Assembly: GCA_949130495.1 (NCBI GenBank)
Contig: OX422223.1
Location: 73,592,751-73,656,750 of the forward strand
Length of the DNA: 64,000 bases
Reading direction: 5' to 3'
Source: Sambucus nigra
Lineage: Eukaryota; Streptophyta; Magnoliopsida; Dipsacales; Adoxaceae
In this document: one piece after another, positions 32,280-44,396 of the stretch
Numbering within the stretch: the stretch's first letter is position 1
Layout of the letters: each line of letters opens with the position of its first letter
Notes under the pieces: model-generated
What the model saw: the letters and a program-made list of their open reading frames with translations, nothing else
The model's database searches: none
Told to the model about the DNA's origin: nothing
Made by a program: the position numbers and the translations under genes

Positions 32280-34780
32280 TTACACATTCAAAAGATAAAA
32301 ATGTTACAATAGTACCTAAGCATAATAAATAAATAAAATGAGAAGCAATTCATAGCTGAAATTTTAAACCAAATAATGAGAAAAACCTATTTCATTCCCC
32401 CTACTAGGGCATCAGAGGCATTATAGGGTTCACCGCCCTTAAAAAAAAGAAAATGCTCCTAGTTCTTAACTAGAAATACATAGGATAAGTATTCCTTATT
32501 AAAATTTGGTAGGTTAGTGACTAAGGTCCTCCCTTCCTTCCTTACTTTCGGGTTATAGACATTCTCAGTGATCACCAACCACATGTAACAATAATGGATT
32601 TATGGGATCCCTTGGCGATTCTAAAAAATCTCGTTCAGGCAGTTATCACCATTAACAATCCTCTATGTATTGTCTAAGAACTGTATAGGTATAACATAAA
32701 AGTATTCACAAAACTCTAAGATGAGATGGTTTGTGGTAAAAGTAGACCCAGCCATAGCCATGAACTAGGAAAAGATCCAATGGCCTCCTTTAACTTTGCA
32801 TTAACCTATAAGATCGAATTCCATTTCAACAATAATCTAGTTAGGTATGTAATGTTTCTTGAAGGCCTCTATAGTGTTTTAATTTATAACATACACCATT
32901 TTTACAGATGTTCTATATTAAAAGTAAAAGAATATGATTCACATAAAATAAAAGAACTTTAAAAGAAAAAATTATAAGCAGGGGTGAAGAAGATAACTTA
33001 CAGACCATGACAAGGTAGAGAATGCTCTGAGGTTTAGAAGTCAATGGGAAATTTTGAACAATAAATTCCAAATGATGGAAATAGGGTGGTTTATTATCTT
33101 TGAACGATTTCCATTACAAAACCCATAATTAGACACACGCACCCCCAAATGAAGGATAATAAGAAGGCATCCCTTCAACGTAGATTTTCTAAATGACCAG
33201 TGTAGCCCCAAATGAATGGGGAAAAATACTAGTGTTACCCCTATGTTATGCGGGAAAAATGATTCTTCTTTACAAATGTAAATTACCCTTGAGTCCTCCA
33301 ACCTCAACATCAATGAGTGATCAAGACGATCCGTAACCATAACACAAATTATTTCTAAAGTTAGAAGAGCCTCCATGACTTGATCTGTTGTAGAGATTTA
33401 GGGGAAATTATGAGGGAAATAATCCTTCATAAATGGAAAAAAGTAAGTGGACTGCAGGCCCGATCAACCATCTCTACCATATAGATAAGGACTACTAAAG
33501 ATGACCGACATGAGCAAATCATGGAAAAAAGGAAAGTTGGAAAAGTTAAATTTAAACCTAGTCCCAAAGGAAAATTGGAATGTAACCAAGTGTATTCATG
33601 CTTCTCAATAACCTAGTAGAACCTTCCGTGGACGTGTGCACATTGTATAACCACATACATCCCTATTCTATTGTGTGTGAATAAATTTTATATTATGTTC
33701 AATCAATTTTTGTTGAACCATAATGAGTAGGATTTTACCACTTACAATAGGCAATGGAAGAGTTGAGTCCTCGGCTTGGGAAAAAGGTTCAACCAACTCA
33801 ATCTCCTCATGATGCATCTACTCGGGCGATGAATTTTGAGGAAGTTTGTGCTAAGTCAAAAAGAGATGACATACCACAATGAAAGAGGATCCATGGTTAG
33901 TGTAAATTTTAAAGAACGTGACCCATTCTATGCTATTCTTGTGCCTAACATGGAAGTTGTAGAGCATATTATCATCAGCTTGTGTAGAATACTGGTTCAT
34001 TTCCAACTGAACTAAATGGCATGATCAATCAACTGTTATCATCTCAAACTAAAACATTTACTTATGAATGTCTTAAAATGAAAGATTTGTTGATGATGTG
34101 TTGCAAGGTGTAGTAGCTGTAGTTGAAGAGATTTACAATACCCCTACTGATTACTTGAGTAGGGATAGCGTAAACAATCACTTTGGTTATTTATGCGATA
34201 TGAAAAGTAATGGATTTAAGTTCCAATGGTTGATAAATATTTTGCATTACTTGAAGGATCATCTCACCTTTTGAAAAATATGGAAGACTCTAAGGTTCAA
34301 CAAAGGAAACACGAGAACCTTCTCCCCCATATTAATTATGTTGCTAAGTCTGTGAAAGCTATCGAGGACACTTTATTTAAGGATAAGGATAGTTATGAAG
34401 ATAAATTAATTTAGATGGGTAAGTTTTAGTCTAACATATATTCTATGATTGATTCTCATAGATATTTGTCTCTCGACATAGCTTCATCAGTTAGGTAGGG
34501 TTCTTTGTATACCCCAATATATGGTTCCTATGAGAATAAGCTTTTACCTTTTTTTGTAACTTGGGCAAGGTCACTTGAGTTTGGTAATGTTTACTGTGTT
34601 TTATCAAATGGAATAAAAAGTAAATTCTTTTTTATGTATTCTGTGTTTTAGTGCTTGTTCTTCAATTTTATTGTTCCAACATTTATTTTTCTATTCATAA
34701 TTAGTTATGGAAAACATTATACGTGTATCAATGGAACTTTAAAAACCCAGTTCATAAATCAGACCTCCTTTCAGAAACGA
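32280..34780. other. 2.5-kb interval with no recognisable feature
   Basis: Only short scattered frames occur on both strands, for example 34226-34414 on plus with a Lys/Glu-rich product I do not recognise. There is no terminal repeat, RNA gene or transposase motif that I can name. It is probably decayed transposon DNA. Confidence 0.4.
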
Positions 34781-35973
34781 AAATTCCAAACTCAAACCAT
34801 TATAATTTCTAGTGAGATAAATCAATACACGTTCCAAATGTGTAAGTTTCAAGACCAATACCCATTTGAAAAATGTTCCAACCAAAACCTCCATTTAAGA
34901 TTTAAAGAGATTTAAACTCCCAAATCTCCTTTCAACCAAGAAAACATAAATATCATTTATGATTAGAGATTCAAACCCCAATCTCACTAATATAATATAT
35001 AATACAAATACCCACTTTAGACAAAGTATTTGTGGTTGTTATAAGTGATAAATTTATAGACAAATAAAGTTTCCTCTATTTCACAAGATTTCTTTTGAGC
35101 AATAAAACACTCCAAACCAAAAGGCCCATTTCCAAAACAAATAAAATAGAGAAATATCATGTGAATGAACACTGGTAAACACCCACATCAAGGGTCTATA
35201 AATAATAGCACATTGCAAGCAATAATAGTGAAGATGGAACCACAAAGCTTCATCATCAACTAAGAAGAGCATATTGGTGTATTTTCTCAATAAAGAGATT
35301 GATGTGTAATACAATGTATCCATTTACTCATTAAGGAGAAAAAATATTGTAAAAATGTTCAATCTATAAGTATAATTTAATCGAACATTGTATCCAATCT
35401 ATGTTGATCCGCTAAATCCTCAGTTTATGGCAACACGAGAAAGCCGTAATGAAGTTGATTTTATCTTTCATAAACGGTAGTGTCGTTATTGCGGGATGTT
35501 AAGTCAATACAAAACCTTGGACTCTTTCTTGTAATTTTTGGGCAAAGAACGGTATAGTTCCATTGTTGGTTTCAGTTTATAAGGTGAGATAATTCATTGT
35601 GAGTTTTTGGTTCCCCAAAGAAAACTGAAAGATAATGGAGCTTCCCGAGTACAGTCTCAGAATGGATGTAGGCAATGTAGAACCACGTGAGAAATTATCG
35701 ATTCATTCCTCCTCCCTTACTCTCTTTACATTCATGCTTTGCCTTAATATGGTTTACACTTATATTTATTTAATGTGAATGTGAATTTATTAGATGCAAG
35801 ACAACAACAAAAAAATTATTGTTTTATCAACCAACTAAAAAAATCTTTAAACAAAGTTAGAAAGAATATAAATTAATTTTTAGAATGAAAGAAATAAACT
35901 TTAATTTGTAAAAATTCAAATAAATGGCATAATCCCAATTCATTCCCCTCCTGGTATAATTTTCGGGAAAACA
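34781..35973 (+). repeat. LTR-like repeat L1 (1.2 kb), plus orientation
   Basis: It matches 49269-50436 over its length with many substitutions and small indels. It ends with a 'gtagaaccacgtgag' block and a CT-rich tail typical of plant R/U5, then ACA at 35973 followed by TTGGTATCAAATC, a decayed tRNA-type primer site. It may be the 5' LTR of an old element whose other LTR is L2, or a dispersed solo LTR. Confidence 0.6.
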
Positions 35974-38436
35974 GTTGGTATCAAATCCTATCTCATAGAT
36001 GCTTGTTTTGAAAAAAAGTATATTTTGAGTTTAATGATCGAATCCAAAAGAGGGGATTTTCGAAAAATAATCTTTGTATAAATTTTTAAAAATGATATAG
36101 CATATTTAAAAAGGAAAAATGAGGCTGAAAAAGAAAAGACGTGCTAGAGAAAGATGAATGTGTTTGAATAGAGGAAAAGACTTCTTAGAGGTTAAAGTTT
36201 TGAAATGGTTATATGAAAAATAAGAATAAGAAGGATCTTATCTTTGAAAAAATGTTTGCGAAAAATAAAAATGTGGTTGAGAAACACTGTACCCTTAAAA
36301 TAAAGAAATGGTTTTTAAAAGTGAAAATAGGTTTTGAAAAATGACTTGGGTTGAAATGTCTTTATAAAATTATTGATTTCAAAAGTCCATACACACTCAC
36401 ATTCATATGAAAATATGTCTGTCTTGTTCTGGTATGATTATTATTAATCTTTCTCATATCTTACACATGCTAGTTATACACTTGAGATTATTGGTGATCA
36501 CATTATAATACCTTAAATCACTTTTTGAACACATATTACACCTTATTATAATCCATAATTGGTAGTTTAACTTGATTGTTGAACGTTCACAGTTATACTC
36601 TTACATATGGTTAAAGCCTACACATTAGGACTTATCCTAATCAATGAGTTTTTGGAAAAACTTGTCACATTATCAACGCACAAGTAGAAAGTGTGTTAAC
36701 TTGAAGATATTAGTACATCTATTTGACCCCACGTGGCTTCCGAAAAACAAATTCCTAATAGTTCAAAATACTAAATTTGGACATTATGAATATTGATTCT
36801 ACAAGTATATCTTACAATGGATTCTTTGGGTAATAGACATAACATGATGGCATCTTGGAACTAAAAAAGTTTAAAAGGGGGGATGGGGAGATGATGTTGG
36901 AAACTCATGAATTGTTTTAATTTCATTAGCCTTGTAGTCATTGCGAAATTATTTTTAAAAAAGGAAGGATAAGTTTTAGAAAATAACTCTTGAAAGGTTA
37001 TCAACATATGTTTGATACTCATTTAACTCTACTTTGACTCATGATATTTTAAACATTATAAATAAAGCTTTTGAATAGCTGTAATTAAATAAGTGAGACA
37101 ACCATTGTGAAAATGATGTTTTACACACCCAATCCTATATTCTCCGTCGACATGTCCTTGATGTTTTTACACATGTGATACATTCCATTAACAAAAGTTT
37201 TCACACACCATTAACATCAAGGACAAGTCATATAAACTATTGTTAATGGCGTGTATCATATAAAATATTGTTAATGGCTATAATGGTATGTGATACATGT
37301 CATTAACAAGAGTTTTCACATTTAATTCAAATAACTATCATCTTGATATGTAACACAATGCCTCCTATAAACATTACGACACATGCTTCAAATATGAATA
37401 ATATTGTTATGATACATGCCTCTTATTTTCACCCACACTTTAAATTGTAATATCTTTGACACATGCTACATGGGTAGGTAATGTTGTTCATTAATGAATT
37501 AGAATCAATAATTTCATTATCTTTAGTATGACTCATGAATCAAAGTGATAAACTCTATGGCATCGACGCCTTGAAATTGTTAAAAGTCATTTATTGATAT
37601 ATATTTGATATGATCCTCACATACTTCACCTCACATGAACTTAATAATATATCAATATGATCTAGAACACATTTATATGATCACATGATCAATAAGAATA
37701 TTCTCCAATGTTTTTAGATGCTTTTTCGAGCTAATAATACCTTGCTTAAAAAAACTTCACACAAGAGACTTAAAATCACATGCTTATTGGAATACATTAC
37801 TCATAAAAAGCCAAAATTTCACCACATCTACACTCAAGTAATGATTCAAACTATCTCATAAAATATCAAATCTGACGGCACTCCCGTGATTGTGAAAATT
37901 AAGTGGCCATCCCATTCATGATATCAAGGTGTAAATCCCATCACTATAACATTTTGGTAGAAATCCTACCTTTATGATAAGAAAGGAAATACCTTAATAT
38001 ATAAAAGCATGATTAAAAGAAATATAGATTTTCACTTGGTAAAAATATTATAGAAATTCCATCAATGTTGCACAAAATTAAACCTACATGATATTAATGC
38101 TTAGATGAAAAAATGATGGCAATCCCATCATCGTAAGAGATTGCATATGATTTGAAAAGAAAAATATGGAACACACACACACACACACAAATGGTATGTT
38201 GCAATACTTGTGAGAAATATTGTTGATGGAAATCCTATTATGATGTGAGAATACATTTAGACATAGTCATAGAATTATGATAAGCTTAATACTTGATATA
38301 TGACTCATGACTATCCTTGTGAATACAAAAGATCACACATGATTGATACTAATAATTTTTTAAAGTGTATGTGTGAACAAAGGGATATTGAGGATCAATA
38401 AGCCAAGTTGTAAATCAAAAGAGTATTCCTTTATAC
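35974..38436. other. AT-rich interval with inverted repeats, mini-hairpins and a CA microsatellite
   Basis: No coding motif is seen. It holds inverted repeat copies at 37149-37308, small stem-loops of the type GATGG-CAATC-CCATC at 37875-38240, and a CA repeat at about 38171-38189. Confidence 0.5.
37875..38240. repeat. Dispersed mini-hairpins with a shared 5-nt loop
   Basis: Arms pair around a loop of the form [A/C]A[A/C]TC: ACGG/CCGT (37875), GTGG/CCAT (37903), GGTG/CATC (37928), GGTAG/CTACC (37956), TGATGG/CCATCA (38114) and TGATGG/CTATTA (38224). Stem sequences differ but mostly stay paired, two with G-T pairs. Confidence 0.6.
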
Positions 38437-39300
38437 ATCGTATGAGATAGAGAATCCGGTTTTTAAGGAAAGTTTTGGCAAGCATTGCAAACCACAATGG
38501 GTACTAAACTTCATTTAAGTACCGCATTTCACCCACAAACAGATGGACAATCAGAACGTACAATCCAAACCCTAGAAGATATAATGCATTCTTGTACGTT
38601 AGATATGTCTGACAATTGATATAGGTATTTACCCCTTGTCGAATTTTCATATAATAATAGTTATCCAGTTAGTATTAAAGTTGTTACGTTTGAAAGTTTA
38701 TACGAAAGAACCTATAGATCACCCGTATGTTGGATAGAATCGAGAAATAGTAAATAATTTGGTCCCGAAATAATTCAAAGAATACAACGAAATCAAGACA
38801 AATTAAAGATAGCTCAAGACCGACAGAAAAGTAATGCAGACCAACATCGAAAACCTTTAGAGTTTCAAGTTAATGATCAAGTATTCCTGAAAGTTTGTCC
38901 CCGAAAAGGAATTTCATGCTTTGGAAAGAAAGGGAAACTCGCTCCTAGATATATTGAACCTTTCACAATTTCTAAACGAATTGGCTCTATAGCCTATCAA
39001 TTAGAATTACCTGTGAAATTATCTAATATTCAAAAAGTATCTCACGTGTCACATTTTCCCCAGTATGTTTTAGATCCGTCTCATATTGTTACATGGAAAA
39101 ACATTTCCATCAAACCCAACCATGAATTTAAAGTACGCCCTATTCAAATTTTGGATCATTAAGTAAAGTATCTCAAAAATAAGGAAATTATCTCAGTTAA
39201 AGTACTTTGTGAGAATCAAAATTAGCAAGAAGCTACATGAGAACTAGAACAAGCAATGAAGGATCAAAACCCCGACTTATTTCAGGGTAAAATTTGAGGA
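38437..39300 (+). pseudogene. Tekay/Del chromovirus integrase C-terminal half with chromodomain-like end
   Basis: The frame reads through [19 protein letters not shown], then [17 protein letters not shown] (the integrase core block), a second conserved block FSYNNSYP, then a GPY/F-like module (LAPRYIEPF...GSIAYQLELP) and a Tekay/Del-type tail (VSHVSHFPQYVLDPSH, PIQILDH, a decayed EEATWE-like block). At least four in-frame stops occur, the first near 38454, the next after MSDN and after the NSK of ESRNSK. The upstream protease, RT, RNase H and zinc-binding HHCC are missing. Right after the frame is the usual pre-PPT block and an LTR, so this is the 3' end of a decayed element in plus orientation. 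Confidence 0.88.
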
Positions 39301-39308
39301 CGAATTTC

Positions 39309-39323
39309 TTTTAGGTAGGTAGA
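39309..39323 (+). promoter_or_regulatory. Decayed polypurine tract before an LTR
   Basis: The sequence TTTTAGGTAGGTAGA lies behind TTTGAGGACGAATTTC, the block that precedes the PPT in Tekay/Del elements, and directly before the LTR start TATAAGAACC. Confidence 0.6.
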
Positions 39324-42173
39324 TATAAGAACCAAAATATTTTGTCAAACCTAAATACCTACGGATATTTTTTAAACCCTTATAAAGTGTTCAGAATCCA
39401 AAAAATTCTCAGAAGAAAGAAACTATACCTGAAAACCAATAATTTTGCTGGATTAGCTTAGACCCCTTAAAGTTACAGTACATTACAAAATAGCCCCTGA
39501 AAATTTCAAAGTAAGATAACTTGATGTGTATTTACCCCTAAACCCCAAGTTTATATCAAATTTATTATTTGAACTCCAACTAACATAGAATTAAAACTAT
39601 AGCTCTTGAAACTTTTTGAAATTATAAAAGTACCCCTATACTTTATAAAAAAAAGTGTACTTTTTAGGCTATAAATGTAATTACAAGACTAACAACATAC
39701 CAAACCTCCAAGTTTCCTTAATTTTAGTATACCCCCTATCCACCTAGTGCACCATATATTCACTAGAAGTTAAAAGGAACATGTGTACGCCAAGCACACA
39801 TGTGAGCCACACTTACCAACCTTGGAAACTTCATATAATCATCTCAAATCCACCACCCAACTTTACCAATCAAATCCCTTGAGTGTAGTACAAATACCCC
39901 ACGATTTCAATAGTTAAGACACACCTCAAACTTCAATTTAAAAACTCAAAATTCCACTCAAACTACGTAAACCATGATTTTATGAGTAATTTTCAGTTTT
40001 TTCAATTCCATTTATTATCTGTGTAGTTATATACTTAGAACAATCATAATATGCAAGATTTTACGTGTAGAAAAGCCTAGGATAGAAAAAATATGAAGAT
40101 AAACCATTAAAGCTTGTGCTTCAATAGTGAATCTTACTATAAATCTCCAAACTTTAATACAAATCTACATATAACTTCATTATAACCTAAGGATCTCGAG
40201 TGTAATGGTCAAAAGCCATGAATGTGTCTATTATGCTCAAATCGATCGAACGTATATTTTGAACTCGAAACCTGAAAATTTGAAATTCACAATGTATAAT
40301 CCATCTTAACATTTGAAACCAAAACTAAAATACTCTTATATATAGTAGAAACCAACCCACATACATAAGAATCCTTGCCATAAGCTACAAATTCACAAAT
40401 ATCGGGTCAAAATTTCAACAAAACAGGCAGTTTTAGAACTTGAGATACACTACATCTCAGTCCACAAAACATATATATTTGAATTCCTCATAAAACATTA
40501 GTTTAGTTTGGTTAAGAAATCATATTAAATGGCATAAAAATGAAGGACAAATTCGAGATCAAAATTTTAAAACCCTAGAAGTCAAGATTGGGAGGTTTAA
40601 GCCGAGACTTTGACCAAAAACCTTGAACACGCCAATAAGGGTGCATGGTCAATCCAAAAATTCTGAAATTTTTCCAATATTTTTATTTTAGTTGTTTGGT
40701 TAAATGGTATAAGGCAAGGCAATGTTTGGGTAAACCAAGCTTAAGTTATGGAAAAATGAGGTTTTAACATAAGAATATTTTTTTAAAATTACAAATTAAA
40801 CCCTCCTAACTTTTTTAATTATGAATTTGATCCCCAAACTTTATCTATGAATACTTCATAATATTTTAAGAAAAAAAATTTCTCACACAAAAGTTCAACA
40901 ATGATCTTAAGTCCATTATTTTAAAGTCCCAAAATATTAAACCCCCGGAACTTTAAAAGATCCAGTTTTAGTACAAAACTGACTGACTTAGTCCCAAATA
41001 CTTACATACATAAACATTGTATACAGAAAATTTAGTGCCATCTCTTCCCAATATATTCTTGTGATATATAAAGCCGACAAAAATACCAAGCAAGTAGTTT
41101 TTTCCTACCTTTCAATAGTAAACTTTACGTATTAGGCATACTACTATTGATATCACTATATGGTAGCTCTTATTTACTCTTAGTGTGTGCATGTTATTAT
41201 ACTTCCATACTACATAATTTGTTACATATCATCGATATTTGAAATTATCACCAGTATTTGAATTTAACTTTGGATTAATTTTAGCCCTTCTCACCTAAAA
41301 ACTTGTATTGTGTTCCATATTTATTCAGTCACCTCTGCACTTCTGTGCCATTATATTATAAGCATCAGTATTAACTAGGAAGTAGACTGACATGTTATCC
41401 CACGGAACTTTCTACTTGGCCTACTAGTCTTCGAGGAATTGAGAGCCTTGATTATTACTACATACGTATGAGTGCCACTTTAATTATATGCATAGCCGGT
41501 TGCTTTTTCCCAAAAGTTTTGGGTTGATAATTGATTATTGTTATTGTTATGGTTTTATTGATGGTTTAGTTATTTCTCTACCCCTTATTGAACTAGTAAG
41601 TATGGGATTATTAGTTAAAAAATCCTTGACTTTCTTTACATGATCGTTAATAAATTGGTAATGAACTTCATTTTCTTAAATGAACTAGTAAGTATGGGAT
41701 TATTAATTCCAGAACTCTAATTTTCTTTTAAAACTCATAAGTATGAAATTATCAGCTTATTATTTTAGCGTTGCTAAAATACTAATTCTATACACACTTC
41801 AACTCTCACCTATACATATATACTTGTTATAGAACTGGTAGAACCTTCTTATCATATTTGTGCTAATTCCATTTTTCTCCACTTGAGCCCAGAAAAAGAG
41901 GATAATATCGATTCCCTATTAGAGATAGATATCAGTCACCTATTTCCATATGTGACTGTGTGGTCAGAGAATAAGCCATATGGGAGCAAGGAGTGGTACT
42001 TTTCAATTTTCTACATTATAGATTGTAATAAAAAATGAAACTCACCCCTGCGGTGGAATAACCCTATGTAAACCTACTCAATAATGAATAAAGTTATGTT
42101 ATTATTCTTTATCTTTGAGTCATTGATTTGTGTGTACTTCTTGTGCATTCATACCAAAAAGCAGGGTGTGACA
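39324..42173 (+). repeat. 3' LTR of the plus-strand Tekay/Del remnant (about 2.85 kb)
   Basis: It begins TATAAGAACC (a mutated TGTAAGAACC) right after the PPT-like tract and ends ...GGGTGTGACA at 42173. A short block 'gaactagtaagtatgggatta' is duplicated near 41588 and 41683. It has no reading frame. The matching 5' LTR was not found. Confidence 0.65.
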
Positions 42174-42379
42174 TATAAACATCTTTCTAAGTTTCTTGGA
42201 TGTACCCTCTAAGGTGACCGTGGCCTCCCGAGCACATTCGAGAACATTAGAGTTGGGAAACATGATCTTCAAGTTTCTCATGAGTCGTAAATGATTTTTG
42301 AATATCTCTCATAACATTTGCGAGACCGTTTACCGAGTTGACTTTAAAACGTATACAGTTTGTTTGGACTGACGAGTGT

Positions 42380-44330
42380 TAGCACACCTTTGACATTCTC
42401 AAGGAGAATTTGACTTTGGCTCTAGTTTCGAATCTTCCTAGGAATGGGGTTGAGAATTTAGTATAAACTAATGTGTCTTTAAAAGTATTAATTGGGGTAT
42501 TGATGTAGAAGGATCTTCCTATTGCTTATGCATCTCAGAAGGTGAAGCCCTATGATGGTAATTATCCTACACATAATCTAAAGCTAGTAGCGTAGTGTTC
42601 ACAGTACATATTTTGAGGCTTTATTTATGGGGTAAGAAATTAAGGATCTTTACTGATTATATAGCCCTCATTATTTTTTCACGTAAAAGGATTTGAACAT
42701 ATATTACCGAAGGTGTTTTAAGTCTAACAGGGACTACCAGTTCATGATTCAGGATCATCTCAGGAAGGGAAATGTAATGCCATATGCTTTGAGTTGATAA
42801 TCGACCAACATTTTTCAACTCTTCAGTTAAAATATGTGGGGTCTTTTCAAGTGGTTGGTAAGATTTCTAATGAATTTATGGGGATGATCATCATGAGTCC
42901 CGATATTTGTATGTAGGTGGTTCGGGCACAGGCAGATGATCTAATGTGCAAGGAGATAGTAGATGAGCTTATGGCTATGGGTGTATCTTTTTACACCATT
43001 TGTTCAGATGGTGGATTACGGTACAATGGGAGATTAGTTATAACTTTAAGTGACCAGTTGCATAGGACCGTCATGTAAAAGGTTTATGGATCATAAATTT
43101 TTGTGCATCTCAATGGAAATAAGTTGTACCATAATTTAAGGAGACAATATTAGTGGTCCTAGATAAAGTGGGATGTTGGTACATTTGTATCCCAGTGTAG
43201 CACATGTCAGATGGTGAAGGTGGATCACCAATAACCCTTAGATACACTCCAACCATTACATATTCTTGAGTGGATGTAGGACATCATTTCGATGGACTTC
43301 ATCTTCGGGTTACCTTTGATGCCTAGGTAGCATGAATTTATTTGGGTTATAGTGGACCACTTGAAAAAGGTTGCACATTTTTTCCCGTTTTTATATACTT
43401 CACGGTAGAGTAGTATGCCCATTTATATGTGGAAGAGATTATTCTATTTCACCAGGTAGCTTTTTCCATCATCCCGGATAGAGATTCAAATTTTTTATAT
43501 CGATTTTGGGGTAGTGTTTAGGAGGTTATTGGGATTAGGTTTCATTTAAGTATGTCGTACCATCCTCAAACATATAGGCAAACAGAGTGGGCGAACCAGA
43601 TATTGGAGATATGCTTTGGGCATGCATATTGGACTTTAGGGGTAGTTGGGTAGCGAACTTACCATTGGTTAAGTATTCCTACAACAATAGTTATCATAAA
43701 TTGAGCAATATAAAAATGTATAAGGCATTTTATGGGAGACCATGTAAGTCATCAATGCGTTAGTTGGATCCGGAGAGAGAGTAGCTTATTAGGACTCGAG
43801 TTTGTTTAAGAGACTACGGAGAAGATTAAGATGATTCGGAAGCACATCAAGGATTTCCATAGTAAGAAGAATGGTTATAAGGATTTAGAGAGGAAGGTTG
43901 TTCAGTTTTAGGTTGGCGATCAAGTACTTCTCAAGGTGTCACACACGAATGGGTTGATGCGTTGTGGGAAGTAGAAAAAGCTGTCCCAGAGATATGTTGG
44001 GTCGTTAATGATCACAGATCATGTAGGGTCGCTCATGTATCATTTAAAACTTCCAGGCCATCTAGATCGGGTACATAATGTGTTTTGTGTATCAATGCTT
44101 TGATGTTTCTTTCAGGGTAAGGCCGCATACTACTGTATTAACATAGAGGACATTCAGTTAAATATTGATGTTTTATTTAATGAGGAGTCGAACCTTATCT
44201 TATACTATATGGTCTAGATCTTGATGACTAAGAAGATACCCTTAGTTCATGTTCAGTGGGGTCACCATATTTAGAATAAATCCACTTGGGAGCAAGAGGA
44301 TAGGATGAGTCAGCAGTAATCGCACTTGTT
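42380..44330 (+). pseudogene. Heavily decayed Ty3/gypsy chromovirus RNase H-integrase
   Basis: Recognisable blocks in order: end of RT/RNase H (LPIAYASQKVKPYDGNYPTH near 42510-42570, FTDY near 42645), integrase zinc-binding tail (CSTCQMVKVDHQ near 43198-43233), core entry (DIISMDFIFGLPLMPR near 43280-43330, then FIWVIVDHLKKVAHFFPF), YNNSYHK near 43680, and a chromodomain-like end (IPLVHVQWGHHI, STWEQEDRMSQQ near 44230-44320). Many stops and several frameshifts interrupt it. It is clearly older than 38437-39300. A PPT-like tract and LTR start follow. Confidence 0.85.
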
Positions 44331-44396
44331 TTGAGATATATATATGTTATTTTATTTGCGTTACAATAACAAAATTCTTTTCTTAGAGAGGAATAA

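Noticed and set aside
34226..34414. Small gene of 62 codons
   Set aside because: No motif, no promoter or conserved context, and surrounded by decayed repeats.
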